This document shows positions 42,251 through 51,589 of a stretch of 64,000 bases of DNA, piece after piece. Origin of the DNA: Corynebacterium canis (lineage in GTDB: Bacteria; Actinomycetota; Actinomycetes; Mycobacteriales; Mycobacteriaceae); the NCBI RefSeq assembly GCF_030408595.1, contig NZ_CP047080.1, positions 2,749,353 to 2,813,352 of the forward strand, in the 5' to 3' direction. The position numbers and the translations under genes were made by a program. A model generated the notes under the pieces. That model saw only the letters and a program-made list of their open reading frames with translations, did no database searches and was not told the DNA's origin. How positions within the stretch are numbered: position 1 is the stretch's first letter; every line of letters starts with the position of its first letter.

Positions 42251-44725
42251 CTAGTTCGTTTTATGCTCGCCCACGCTATCGTTCTGGAAAATGATCTTCG
42301 CCTCGCCAATCTCCGGCAGCCCGCCCGTGTGCGTCTTTAACAGCTCGGAGCAGCCGTTGCCAACGATCGTGTTATTGGCAAGCGACACCCCATGAATATC
42401 GCCCACAATGCGCTCGTTGCCCACCTGCCCGCCGGTCACCTCGGCGCCGACATACACCAGCGGCGTGTTCGCGTTCCTGGGCGTAAACACGTTATCCTCC
42501 ACCGTCACATTGCGCAGCGGCCCGCGGCCGCCACCATAGGTGACCTTGGACTTATCCACTGGGCTTTCAATCGTCCCATTGGACATATACGAATGCAGAT
42601 TGGTCGGCGCACCGTTCAAGTTCGATTCCGCGGAGCGGCCGTCCCAAATGGATTCGATGCCCACCACGGCCCTGCGCGCCGCGCCATCGATGGTGTTGTT
42701 TACAAAGACATTATCGTCCGAATCGGTGCCCACATACAGCAGCCAACTGGGTTGTTGTTCGCCCACCACCGTCACCGAATTGCCGCGGAACGTATTGCGG
42801 TCACTATCTTGGTACGCCTGCAATAGCGCCTGACCGTGGGAAACCTCCGTGCGCACTGTGTTGTTCAGCACTTCGTTCCCGTTTGAGTTGTAGGCGATAT
42901 GCACGCTGGAGGAATAGCTATTGCTCAGGCTATTGTGCTCCACCACATTGTTATTGCAATTGTTCTGCATGGAAATATTGCGGGTGTTCGCGGTGACCTC
43001 ATTATCCCGAATGACGCTATCGGAAACCCCAGAGAAGCTAATCCCGTAATACCCGCCGTGGATATAATTCCCGACGATCGAAATATTGCTATTCTCGTAA
43101 CGGTTCGGGCTCACGGTACCGTCGGTCACGTACCTGTCCCAGATTGGGCTGGCGCTGTTTTTAAAGCGATCGTCGGGATCGTTGCGCTCAGAATTCACCG
43201 AAATGGAAATGACCTGGCCCTTGGTTTCCTTCTCACCAACAATATTCTCTATCCGGTTGTTTTCCACCCGGATGTTCTTCAGATCCCCGCCGTCCGCGGC
43301 GAGTTCGATGCCGCGGTAGCTCAGGCCCGTCATGGTCACACCGGTAATGGTGATGTCCGTAACAGCCACGGCGGCGATACCGCGAGTGAATTTTGCGTCA
43401 CTCAAATCGATGGTGAAATTCCGTATCGTTGTCCCGCTCGCACCGCGCACGAATTCAAAGGTGCTGGTAGGGCTGTCCTGGCTGGCCTCGGTATTCACAT
43501 CGATGCTCACACCATGCCCATCGAAATACTTCACATTCTTGGGAATGGAAACGCGCTTTGTAATCACGTATCGCTGGTTCGGGCTCAGGCTCACCCCAAG
43601 GTTCCGCTCGCCCGCCAAACCCAATGCGTGCTGAATTACATCGGTGGCATCATCCGCGAATTCATAGGCGAGTAGGCTGACCTCTTCTTCGAATTTCGTG
43701 CCGTAAATCGAATTCCCAATTTGAATTTCCAGGTCCGCGCCTTTGTCCTTGGTCAAATCGCGCACAAAGCGTACCGTGGCCGCGCCGTCGGTCACCAAAA
43801 ATTCACGGTCCGCGACGTTCGCTTTGCGCGCCTCCGCGATGGTGGCGAATTTCCGCGGGCCCTCGTCAGGCTTTTTTGATTCCGTCGATTTTGTTGCGGA
43901 GGTCTTGGATTCGCTGGTCTTCGACTTCGCCGTCGTTGAGCTTTCCGAGGTATTGCTTTTCGACGTCCCGCTCTCCTCGCCGTCCTCCCCTACCGTGCCT
44001 TCCGGCTCTTCGAGATCCACATCTGGCAGCGGCTCATCGAGGCCATCCAAATCCGAATCGGATTGCTGTGGCTGGGATTGTTGCGGCTGGTTGGGTTGCG
44101 CTGGCCCCGGGGCCGGTTGCTGCTGCTGCGGCTGCTGAGGTTGGGGTTGCTGTGGCTGCTGGGATTGCTGCGGTTGCTGCGGCTGGTTTGGTTCCGGCAC
44201 GCTGGGCTGGTTGGGGGGCTGCTGTTGCGACTCCACCACATTCGGCTCCACGGCGCTGGGTTGTTCCACCGCTGGGCCCTGTTGCACCGGATTTTCCGGG
44301 GCGGCGGGCGCAACCGGCTGTTCGGGCTGCTGGGGTGAGGCTGGCTCTTGCTGCGTAGCTGGTTCCGGGGCAGTGTCTTGGGGTTGTTCCACCGCCGCAA
44401 CTGGGACCGGGAAGTTTTGGGGCATGGGCACTTCCTTACCCGAGATGCGCGGCGTTTGCGGCAGTTCGCTTTCCTCGAAATGCGGCTCCATGCGCCGATG
44501 CAGCCCTGGGCTATCCGGTACGGCCTGGGCTGGTTGCTGCACTGCGTACGCACGGGGCTCCGGCTCTTGCTGCGATGTTGGCGTGGAGGTTGCGGCCTCC
44601 TCCTGATTCCCCCGCGCCTGCGGCGCTGTCTGCTGCTGCGCATTAGGGTCCTCACAGCCGGTGAGGAACAGACAAGCAGCGATCGCGGCGGCCGCCCCCT
44701 TGATGGATAAAGGCCTGGGTCGCAT
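42251..44725 (-). CDS. Large lipoprotein with Gln/Pro-rich linker and right-handed beta-helix
   Basis: 824 residues from ATG 44725. Signal peptide with lipobox LTGC near residue 23 gives a lipid-anchored exported protein. Residues about 27-250 are Gln/Pro-rich and then Ser/Thr/Lys-rich, probably a spacer through the wall. From about 290 to 810 there are parallel beta-helix repeats with recurring N-N, V-x-x-N-x-I and NTI/NNTV turns (NosD/pectin-lyase-like fold). It resembles surface carbohydrate-active or epimerase-like proteins, but I see no catalytic signature. Confidence 0.75.
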   Translation of the reverse strand: MRPRPLSIKGAAAAIAACLFLTGCEDPNAQQQTAPQARGNQEEAATSTPTSQQEPEPRAYAVQQPAQAVPDSPGLHRRMEPHFEESELPQTPRISGKEVPMPQNFPVPVAAVEQPQDTAPEPATQQEPASPQQPEQPVAPAAPENPVQQGPAVEQPSAVEPNVVESQQQPPNQPSVPEPNQPQQPQQSQQPQQPQPQQPQQQQPAPGPAQPNQPQQSQPQQSDSDLDGLDEPLPDVDLEEPEGTVGEDGEESGTSKSNTSESSTTAKSKTSESKTSATKSTESKKPDEGPRKFATIAEARKANVADREFLVTDGAATVRFVRDLTKDKGADLEIQIGNSIYGTKFEEEVSLLAYEFADDATDVIQHALGLAGERNLGVSLSPNQRYVITKRVSIPKNVKYFDGHGVSIDVNTEASQDSPTSTFEFVRGASGTTIRNFTIDLSDAKFTRGIAAVAVTDITITGVTMTGLSYRGIELAADGGDLKNIRVENNRIENIVGEKETKGQVISISVNSERNDPDDRFKNSASPIWDRYVTDGTVSPNRYENSNISIVGNYIHGGYYGISFSGVSDSVIRDNEVTANTRNISMQNNCNNNVVEHNSLSNSYSSSVHIAYNSNGNEVLNNTVRTEVSHGQALLQAYQDSDRNTFRGNSVTVVGEQQPSWLLYVGTDSDDNVFVNNTIDGAARRAVVGIESIWDGRSAESNLNGAPTNLHSYMSNGTIESPVDKSKVTYGGGRGPLRNVTVEDNVFTPRNANTPLVYVGAEVTGGQVGNERIVGDIHGVSLANNTIVGNGCSELLKTHTGGLPEIGEAKIIFQNDSVGEHKTN

Positions 44726-44836
44726 CTCAAGGCTCCAATCAGGTCCAACAATTTCGTTGAGCACAAGATTGTGTTAGCAAACTTGCATCAAACGATGTTA
44801 GCAGCACTCATAGCGCCTATAGTGCGATAAAAATTA

Positions 44837-44873
44837 CCCACCCCCATACGTGTGTGGACACGCTGGGGGTGGG
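44837..44873 (-). terminator. Strong terminator of clpB
   Basis: CCCACCCCCA (44837-44846) pairs with TGGGGGTGGG (44864-44873), and CGTGT/ACACG pairs inside the loop. On the minus strand TAATTTTTATC follows the stem. It lies directly after the clpB stop. Confidence 0.9.
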
Positions 44874-44914
44874 CACAATCGCCAGGTCAGGCGGGGCGTC
44901 GAAAAGCGGTTCGC

Positions 44915-47437
44915 TTAGCTACCGGTAATGTCGAGCCCGTCGCCCCCGGCGGAGGCGCGCACGTGCACGGTATCGCCGTCACGGATCTCACCAGCCAAAA
45001 GCTTCTTGGCCAGCGCGTCGCCGATCGCCTGCTGAATCAGCCGGCGCAACGGACGGGCACCATATGCGGGATCGTACCCACGTTCGGCCAGCCACTTGCG
45101 GGAACCCTCGTCAAGGTCGAGGACGAGGCGCCGCGCCGCGAGCCGTTCCGCAAGCTGCGCAACCTGAATGTCCACGATATTGGCGAGCTGCTCCTGGGTG
45201 AGCGATTCGAAAACCACCACGTCATCGAGGCGATTAATAAACTCCGGCTTGAAGGCATGCTTCACGGCCTCCATCATCTGCTCCGGCGTGCCGCCCGCGC
45301 CCAAGTTCGACGTGAGGATCAGGATAGTGTTCCGGAAATCCACCGTGCGGCCCTGGCCATCGGTCAGGCGACCCTCGTCGAGGACCTGCAGCAACACGTC
45401 GAACACATCCGGGTGAGCCTTTTCCACCTCATCGAACAAAACCACGGAGTACGGGCGGCGACGCACGGCCTCGGTGAGCTGGCCGCCGGCGTCATAACCC
45501 ACATATCCGGGAGGCGCACCGACCAAACGTGCGACGGAGTGCTTCTCACCGTACTCGGACATATCGATGCGCACGATCGCACGGTCATCGTCGAAAAGGA
45601 ACCCGGCGAGCGCCTTGGCCAGCTCCGTCTTACCCACACCCGTGGGGCCCAGGAACAGGAAGGAACCCATCGGACGGTTCGGGTCCGCCACACCGGCGCG
45701 GGAACGACGAACAGCGTCGGACACCGCCTGCACAGCCTCGAGCTGGCCGACCACGCGATGCCCCAGCTCCTTCTCCATGGCCAGCAGTTTCTCCGTCTCG
45801 CCCTGCATCATCTTGCCCGCCGGGATGCCGGTCCAGGCCGAAACCACCTCCGCGATGGTGTCGGGTGTGACCTCCTCATCCAGCAAGGTGGTGTCCACGG
45901 CGGTCTCCGCGAGCTGCTTCTCCAACTCGGGGATGCGGCCATAGCGGAGCTCTGCGACGCGACCATAATCACCGTCACGTTCGGCGATCTCGGACTCCTG
46001 ACGGAGGTTTTCCAATTCCTCCTTTACCTGGCGGGTCCTATCCAAAGCACGCTTTTCGTTCGTCCACGTTGCGGTGAGCGACCCGAGCTTTTCGCGGTCG
46101 TCGGCAAGCTCACGCCGCAATGCCTCTAAGCGGTCCTTGGACGCGGCGTCCGTCTCCTTCGCCAGCGCCATCTCCTCAATTTCTAATCGACGCACCGAGC
46201 GCTCAAGCTCGTCAATTTCCTGCGGCGAAGAGTCGATTTCCATGCGTAGCCGAGACGCGGCCTCATCGACCAAGTCAATGGCCTTATCCGGCAGGAACCG
46301 GGAGGTAATGTAACGGTCCGAAAGCGTGGCGGCGGCGACCAAAGCGGAATCCTGAATCCGCACACCATGGTGCACCTCGTAGCGTTCCTTAAGCCCGCGA
46401 AGGATACCGATGGCGTCCTCCACAGAAGGTTCACCAACGTATACCTGCTGGAAGCGGCGCTCGAGGGCGGCGTCCTTTTCAATGTACTTCCGGTACTCCT
46501 CCAAGGTGGTTGCACCGACCAGGCGCAGCTCACCGCGGGCCAGCATCGGCTTGATCATATTGCCGGCATCCATCGCGGACTCGCCGGTGGCGCCGGCGCC
46601 AACGATCGTGTGGAGCTCATCAATAAACGTAATGATCTCGCCGTTGGAATCCTTAATCTCATCCAACACAGCCTTGAGCCGCTCTTCGAACTCGCCGCGA
46701 TACTTCGCGCCGGCGACCATGGAACCAAGATCCAGGGCGATCAGCGTCTTTCCCTTCAGCGATTCCGGCACGTCACCGGCGACAATGCGGCGGGCCAGGC
46801 CCTCCACGATGGCGGTTTTACCCACGCCGGGTTCGCCGATAAGCACCGGGTTGTTCTTGGTCCGGCGCGAAAGCACCTGCACCACGCGGCGAATCTCCGA
46901 ATCGCGCCCAATCACGGGGTCGATCTTGCCTTCCCGGGCGCGCTTGGTCAGGTCGGTGGAGTACTTTTCCAAAGCCTGGAACTGCCCCTCCGGGTCCTCC
47001 GTGGTGACCTTCTTATTTCCGCGCACGCTGGGGAACGCCGCGCGGATGTCCTCATAGGAAGGCAACAGCTTGGCGGTCTCATCGCTACCGTGTGCGATAC
47101 CGGCGACCAAAACCTCGGTGGACAAGAACGTATCGCCGAGCTCCGTAGCTAGGTCGCGCGCAATCCCAAACGCGGCCACCATGTCGCGGCTGAAATTCGG
47201 GTTCGCCATATTGGCGCCAGCGGCACGCGGAAAAGAATCAATCTGGGCTCGAGCGCCCGCTCGAATCGCGTCCACGTCCCCGCCCGCGGATTGCAGCACG
47301 GGTATAGCGATGCTGTCCGGCTGCTCCAAGATCGCAGCCAGCACATGGGCTGGGCGAATGTCCGGGTTACCCAACGCGGATGCGCGTTGTACAGCGGCCT
47401 GCAGGGCCTCTTGGGTTTTAGTCGTGTAATTACTCAT
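44915..47437 (-). CDS. clpB: ATP-dependent disaggregase ClpB
   Basis: 840 residues. Hsp100 chaperone that works with DnaK to rescue aggregated proteins. N-domain about 1-150, first AAA+ domain with [13 protein letters not shown] (Walker A) and [11 protein letters not shown], a coiled-coil middle domain (about 400-520), and second AAA+ domain with [14 protein letters not shown] and [14 protein letters not shown] 47437 is preceded by AGGAGAAC. A HAIR site for HspR lies at 47503-47523. Confidence 0.97.
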   Translation of the reverse strand: MSNYTTKTQEALQAAVQRASALGNPDIRPAHVLAAILEQPDSIAIPVLQSAGGDVDAIRAGARAQIDSFPRAAGANMANPNFSRDMVAAFGIARDLATELGDTFLSTEVLVAGIAHGSDETAKLLPSYEDIRAAFPSVRGNKKVTTEDPEGQFQALEKYSTDLTKRAREGKIDPVIGRDSEIRRVVQVLSRRTKNNPVLIGEPGVGKTAIVEGLARRIVAGDVPESLKGKTLIALDLGSMVAGAKYRGEFEERLKAVLDEIKDSNGEIITFIDELHTIVGAGATGESAMDAGNMIKPMLARGELRLVGATTLEEYRKYIEKDAALERRFQQVYVGEPSVEDAIGILRGLKERYEVHHGVRIQDSALVAAATLSDRYITSRFLPDKAIDLVDEAASRLRMEIDSSPQEIDELERSVRRLEIEEMALAKETDAASKDRLEALRRELADDREKLGSLTATWTNEKRALDRTRQVKEELENLRQESEIAERDGDYGRVAELRYGRIPELEKQLAETAVDTTLLDEEVTPDTIAEVVSAWTGIPAGKMMQGETEKLLAMEKELGHRVVGQLEAVQAVSDAVRRSRAGVADPNRPMGSFLFLGPTGVGKTELAKALAGFLFDDDRAIVRIDMSEYGEKHSVARLVGAPPGYVGYDAGGQLTEAVRRRPYSVVLFDEVEKAHPDVFDVLLQVLDEGRLTDGQGRTVDFRNTILILTSNLGAGGTPEQMMEAVKHAFKPEFINRLDDVVVFESLTQEQLANIVDIQVAQLAERLAARRLVLDLDEGSRKWLAERGYDPAYGARPLRRLIQQAIGDALAKKLLAGEIRDGDTVHVRASAGGDGLDITGS

Positions 47438-47502
47438 CTGTTTGTTCTCCTAGTCGTAGTTGCGCCTACTCCACTCAACCTATCAGAAAAATTTTTATTC
47501 CA

Positions 47503-47523
47503 GTTGAGTCGTTCACACTCAAC
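47503..47523. promoter_or_regulatory. HAIR operator (HspR site) between clpB and the globin/reductase gene
   Basis: GTTGAGT-N7-ACTCAAC, a perfect dyad matching the HspR-associated inverted repeat consensus CTTGAGT-N7-ACTCAAG except for the outer bases. Another half-site ACTCAAC is at 47473-47479. It is 66 bases before clpB and only 8 bases before the divergent ATG at 47532, so HspR binding could block both promoters. Confidence 0.85.
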
Positions 47524-47531
47524 CTGCAAAT

Positions 47532-48653
47532 ATGAGGCAAAATATAGGCGTGATCATCGACTGCCTTCGCGCCAATGCAGAAGAGTTCCGGAAACGTACT
47601 CAAGAACTCTTTACAAGAGCACGCCCAGAAACGTTGCTACTGTTCCCTACACCTGCGCATAGTTCACTCGTTGACGCCGTTTGTTACCTGATTAAACGGG
47701 CCCCCTTTGACGAGAAAACGGTGGCGGTTCTCCGTCAACTCGCGGCCGAACATCTTCGCTTTGGCGCCCGCCCAGAACATTACGAAATCTTTGCGCAGGC
47801 CATGTGCCGCGCTTTGCAATCCATAGCGCGCGATACTGTGCCCCCTGAGGAAATCATTGAAACGGAGGCCATCTTTACCGAGGCCGCCGAAATAATGGCA
47901 ACCGCCGCCCGCGAGGCCGAAGCCGGTGGTGAGCGAATTACTTATGAGGGGCGCGTTGTGGCCACCCAGCAACGCAGTAGGGATATTTATGTCGTGCGCT
48001 TAGAGGCGGAGCCTATTCCATTTACAGCGGGGCAATATTTACCTGTCACCATGCCGTTACTCCAAGGGCATTGGCGGTTCCTTTCTCCCGCTTTACCCCC
48101 GAATAGGTATGGTCACATGGAATTTCACGTGCGTGCAACCGACGAGTGTTCGCGCACACTTGCGAAAGCACGTATTGGCGACGAATGGATGTTTGGCACC
48201 CCACTAGGCAAAATGCACGTGGATTACCAGCGCGACATCCTTATGATCGCCCACACCACAGGCCTCGCCCCCATGCGCGCCATACTGCTGGAACTCGCCG
48301 CCCGCCAAGGCCAGCCGCGCGTGCACCTGTTTTTCGGCGCCGAATACCCAGGGGAGCTTTACGATCTGCTCGATCTATGGAATATCGCAGGCACAGCGCC
48401 GTGGTTATCGGTGATTCCGGTGTCCACGCACCCCACCGATAGTTGGTTTGTTGGCGCCACGAAGTTTTCCCAACCGCCCCGCGGCCTGCACCTGCGCCAA
48501 ACGGGCAAGCTCGGCGAGGTGGTCACCTCCTATGGCACGTGGGACGACCGCGATATCCTGATCGCCGGCCCACCCAAGGAAGTGCAATCTATTAAAGACA
48601 CCATGATTCAAGCAGGCACACCCGAATCAATCATTCAACACGACCCGCTATAG
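47532..48653 (+). CDS. Globin-like/ferredoxin-reductase-type oxidoreductase
   Basis: 373 residues. The N-terminal 130 residues are all-helical and match the globin-like domain of flavohaemoglobin-type proteins (like Rv0385). From about 140 a reductase module follows: a FAD-binding beta barrel with FTAGQYLPVTMP and an NAD domain with DILMIAHTTGLAPMRAILLEL and IAGPPKEVQSIKD at the end. The usual RxYS flavin motif is replaced by WRFLSPA. No clear ribosome site precedes ATG 47532, so it may be leaderless. Divergent from clpB with a shared HAIR operator. Confidence 0.75.
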   Translation: MRQNIGVIIDCLRANAEEFRKRTQELFTRARPETLLLFPTPAHSSLVDAVCYLIKRAPFDEKTVAVLRQLAAEHLRFGARPEHYEIFAQAMCRALQSIARDTVPPEEIIETEAIFTEAAEIMATAAREAEAGGERITYEGRVVATQQRSRDIYVVRLEAEPIPFTAGQYLPVTMPLLQGHWRFLSPALPPNRYGHMEFHVRATDECSRTLAKARIGDEWMFGTPLGKMHVDYQRDILMIAHTTGLAPMRAILLELAARQGQPRVHLFFGAEYPGELYDLLDLWNIAGTAPWLSVIPVSTHPTDSWFVGATKFSQPPRGLHLRQTGKLGEVVTSYGTWDDRDILIAGPPKEVQSIKDTMIQAGTPESIIQHDPL

Positions 48654-48705
48654 CTATCGGGCTTGGATCGTGGGGGCGACGGGTGGTTGGGGTGAGGCCT
48701 CAGCG

Positions 48706-48916
48706 GCCGATGGGTTGTGTGCAACCGCCGACCTGGGGCTGGTCTTTCTATTCTTCATTCGGGGGTCTCACGAAGAAATTCCGGACGAATCTCGCCCGAA
48801 AACACCGCAGCTCGTCCTTCCATTCTTCGTTGGACACCCCAATGAAGAAATTCCGGACGATCGCAGGTCAACGGCTGCACACAACCTATCCGGAACCGCA
48901 TACGACCCATTGGCGG
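48706..48916. repeat. R2 repeat, copy A (211 bp)
   Basis: One of two nearly identical 211-base repeats, 405 bases apart. GGTTGTGTGCAACCG near its start and CGGCTGCACACAACC near its end form 15-base inverted repeats with one mismatch. Inside are hairpin-prone TTCTTCGTTGG/CCAATGAAGAA arms and the sequence GAAGAAATTCCGGACGA twice. No gene signal. The start motif GATGGGTTGTGTGC is shared with R1 copies 3 and 4. Confidence 0.9.
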
Positions 48917-49110
48917 GAGCAGCTGGGAGAGCATTCCCAGGCGATAATGGTCGGACTTTCTCGAACCAACCCCCTTCGCCGGATCTGCCGCAGGCAGATC
49001 TAACAGCTCGAACTCGGCGTCCTGCGGAAACACCACCGCGCGGCGGCCGGCGTGTCGAATCTGCCTGAGCGCGAAGCTCGGCAGCCACTTCACCCCCGCC
49101 ACATCACGCC
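48917..49110. other. Spacer between R2 copies
   Basis: Contains ACTTTCTCGAACCAACCC at 48955-48972, repeated after copy B at 49371-49388, and a perfect hairpin GATCTGCC-GCA-GGCAGATC at 48982-49000. No gene seen. Confidence 0.6.
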
Positions 49111-49321
49111 GCCGATGGGTTGTGTGCAACCGCCGACCTGGGGCTGGTCTTTCTATTCTTCATTCGGGGGTCTCACGAAGAAATTCCGGACGAATCTCGG
49201 CCGAAAACACCGCAGCTCGTCCTTCCATTCTTCGTTGGACACCCCAATGAAGAAATTCCGGACGATCGCAGGTCAACGGCTGCACACAACCTATCCGGAA
49301 CCGCATACGACCCATTGGCGG
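49111..49321. repeat. R2 repeat, copy B (211 bp)
   Basis: Differs from copy A at a single base by eye (CTCGG instead of CTCGC, near 49200). Same inverted ends and internal hairpin arms. Ends about 70 bases before the stop of the convergent amidase gene. Confidence 0.9.
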
Positions 49322-49392
49322 ATCACCCGCGGCTTCATCTCACAAGGCTTTTTCGTGCAGTCGCGTTCGAACTTTCTCGAACCAACCCACGC

Positions 49393-50175
49393 TCACAGCA
49401 CAGGTATCGAGTCCCTGACTTCCGCAACGTGCGCCACGTCCACGTCCGCGTAGATTATTTCCTCCGCCGTCCCAGCGGTGACTATCGGCACCCCGGTCGG
49501 CCCGATGATCGCGGAGTGCCCCACCCCGACCGGCGCCCCGCCTGGGTCTTCCCCGTCCGGCGCGGCCTGGTCGCAGGCGACCACATACGAGGTGGAATCC
49601 AATGCCCGCGCGGCGGTAAGCAATTGCCATTGCTCGGTTTTCCCCGGCCCTCCGGACCACGAGGCGGGTAGCACGATCACCTGCGCCCCATCCATGGCGA
49701 GCACCTTGAATTGCTCCGGAAAGCGCACGTCAAAGCACACCGCCACCCCCACCGTAACGTCCCCGCATTCGAAGGTAACGGTCTCCTCACCAGGTTTCAC
49801 GGTGTCCGATTCCATAAATCCGAACGCATCGTAGGTGTGTATTTTGCGGTACCCGCGGTGGATCCCCGGCCCAGTAATCAGCGCCGTGTTATAGATCCGC
49901 CGCTTGCCCTTCCATTCATCGGCGGGGCTAAACATCCCCAGCACGATGATCACTCCCAAGGATTCCGCAAGTTCGCGCACGCGGGTGGCAAAGGGGCCGT
50001 CGATAGACTCGGCGCACGTGTCCAGCCGCCCGGTGCCAAACGCCTTCATGGTCGCTTCTGGGAATACCAACAGGTCAGCACCTGTTTCCACGGCTTTGCG
50101 CGCCCAGTGCTCCACCTTGGCCAAGTTATCCACTGTATCTGAACTGCTTCGGATTTGCACTGCTGCGATTCGCAT
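49393..50175 (-). CDS. Nitrilase-superfamily carbon-nitrogen hydrolase
   Basis: 260 residues with the catalytic triad Glu40 (FPEAT), Lys111 (YRKIHTYD) and Cys147 (VCFDVRFPE). This is the Nit1/Nit2-like amidase branch; in relatives such enzymes hydrolyse deaminated glutathione or omega-amides. Substrate here is inferred only. Convergent with the R2 block. Confidence 0.9.
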   Translation of the reverse strand: MRIAAVQIRSSSDTVDNLAKVEHWARKAVETGADLLVFPEATMKAFGTGRLDTCAESIDGPFATRVRELAESLGVIIVLGMFSPADEWKGKRRIYNTALITGPGIHRGYRKIHTYDAFGFMESDTVKPGEETVTFECGDVTVGVAVCFDVRFPEQFKVLAMDGAQVIVLPASWSGGPGKTEQWQLLTAARALDSTSYVVACDQAAPDGEDPGGAPVGVGHSAIIGPTGVPIVTAGTAEEIIYADVDVAHVAEVRDSIPVL

Positions 50176-50276
50176 ACCTCACACTGTATGTGGATTTTGT
50201 GTAGTTATCCACAGTTTCCGCGCGCCCCTTGCCGGTTTCCCTTCCCTCCGCCACGCGCGCCGAGCAAGGTTGAAGC

Positions 50277-50516
50277 ATGACCCTGCAATTCGATCCCACC
50301 CAGACCGTTCGTTTTCCCGCACCGATTTTAGGCACCGGTTTCCCCATCGGCGGCCCGCTTACCGACGCCGCGCTCGCCCACGCCGCCGCGCTTTGGCAAC
50401 GTGGCAGCGCCGAGCTCGAGGCTTCCACAATCCATTGGGAACACGTCGTACGTACGTTCCTGGAGCGCGGAAGCGATGTGGATGCCGCGACTGCTCGGCG
50501 GTTGCTATGCCAATAG
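50277..50516 (+). CDS. Small protein paired with a DUF1023-type hydrolase
   Basis: 79 residues starting MTLQFDPTQTVRFPAPILGTG. The middle is a predicted helix pair with a W at ALWQRGSAELEASTIHWEHVV, like a short WXG100-style helical hairpin, but no strict WxG is present. Its end overlaps the next gene by 10 bases, so it is coupled to the hydrolase. Function unknown. Confidence 0.65.
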   Translation: MTLQFDPTQTVRFPAPILGTGFPIGGPLTDAALAHAAALWQRGSAELEASTIHWEHVVRTFLERGSDVDAATARRLLCQ

Positions 50517-51589
50517 ATGCCGCACTCGCCGCCGCCTGCGCCCGTCAGCTGCGCAGCGGCTGGTTTACCCCACCCACCTTCGCCGGATTAGGCACTATTT
50601 TCGACGCCGCGGACGCCGAGGCCACCCGCATCCACCAGCGCTGGGAGGCCCTCCGCCGCACCCAGGAACTGGTGGCCGATGTGCTTTCGGATGTGGCCTC
50701 CGCCCAGCTCGATCTGGACCACGCCTGGCAGTGGGCGCGGAAATTTGGCGATGAATCCGAAACCACCACCTCGTTCCTAAACACCCTGTGCGCCATGGGC
50801 GCTGCCCTCGATGCCGCCTGCGCCAGCCAGATCGAACTGATTTGCACACCCGATGCGGTGCCGCCACGGCACAGATTCGCGGACCTTGATCGGCTTTCCA
50901 TCGACGCGATCCACGAGCTCAACGCCACGCCCGAGCTGGAGGCGATCGCGGGCCCGGACGGACGCATACTCGAATCCGGCGATGGCCACCTCGTGATCGC
51001 CTATGGCGACCTGGAACACTCCCGAAAGGTAGCCACCATCGTGGCCGGCGTCGGCTCCTCGCAGCCGGAAACTTGGGTGGGGTATGCGGGGCGCGGGCGT
51101 CGATTAGCGCAGGAAACCGGGGCTTCCGTGGTGTGGTTGGGCTACCGCGCGCCGGACAGCATTCCGGCCGCATTGGTCGCCGAACCCGCCATCGACGGCG
51201 GCGCCGCATTGCGCGAATTCCAGGCCGCGCTCGCCAATCGAAACTCTGAGCAATACCGCACGATCGTGGCGCACAGCTACGGCACGGTGGTGGCCGGGAA
51301 CGCGGCGCGCGCGGGGCTGGATGCGGACGCCCTCGTACTCCTCGGTAGCCCCGGAGTCGTAGCCGAACACGCAAGCGAACTCAAGCTGCATTCGGAGCAT
51401 CCGCGGGTGATCGCCGTGACCGGCGACCGCGATCCCATCAGCTTCGCCGCCGCCGCAGCAGGCGGGGTACACGGGCCGGACCCCACGCATCCGCGCTTCG
51501 GGGCGGAGGTTTGGGACACACCCACCGACCACAGCGGATACTGGGGAAACCAGGAATTCCTGCGGAAGGTGGGCGCGTTGGGTGGCTAG
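50507..51589 (+). CDS. DUF1023-type alpha/beta hydrolase
   Basis: 360 residues. N-terminal 140 residues helical, then an alpha/beta hydrolase of the DUF1023 type: nucleophile Ser in VAHSYGTVVAG near residue 258, acid Asp in GDRDPISFAA near residue 308 and His in DHSGYW near residue 345. No signal peptide. Such proteins often sit with WXG100-like partners in actinobacteria. Overlaps the convergent adhA by 4 bases. Confidence 0.8.
   Translation: MPIDAALAAACARQLRSGWFTPPTFAGLGTIFDAADAEATRIHQRWEALRRTQELVADVLSDVASAQLDLDHAWQWARKFGDESETTTSFLNTLCAMGAALDAACASQIELICTPDAVPPRHRFADLDRLSIDAIHELNATPELEAIAGPDGRILESGDGHLVIAYGDLEHSRKVATIVAGVGSSQPETWVGYAGRGRRLAQETGASVVWLGYRAPDSIPAALVAEPAIDGGAALREFQAALANRNSEQYRTIVAHSYGTVVAGNAARAGLDADALVLLGSPGVVAEHASELKLHSEHPRVIAVTGDRDPISFAAAAAGGVHGPDPTHPRFGAEVWDTPTDHSGYWGNQEFLRKVGALGG

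Noticed and set aside
48706..49321. Possible CRISPR array at the R2 pair
   Set aside because: Only two units, 211 bases long, with one long spacer and no cas genes; this is a dispersed or tandem repeat.
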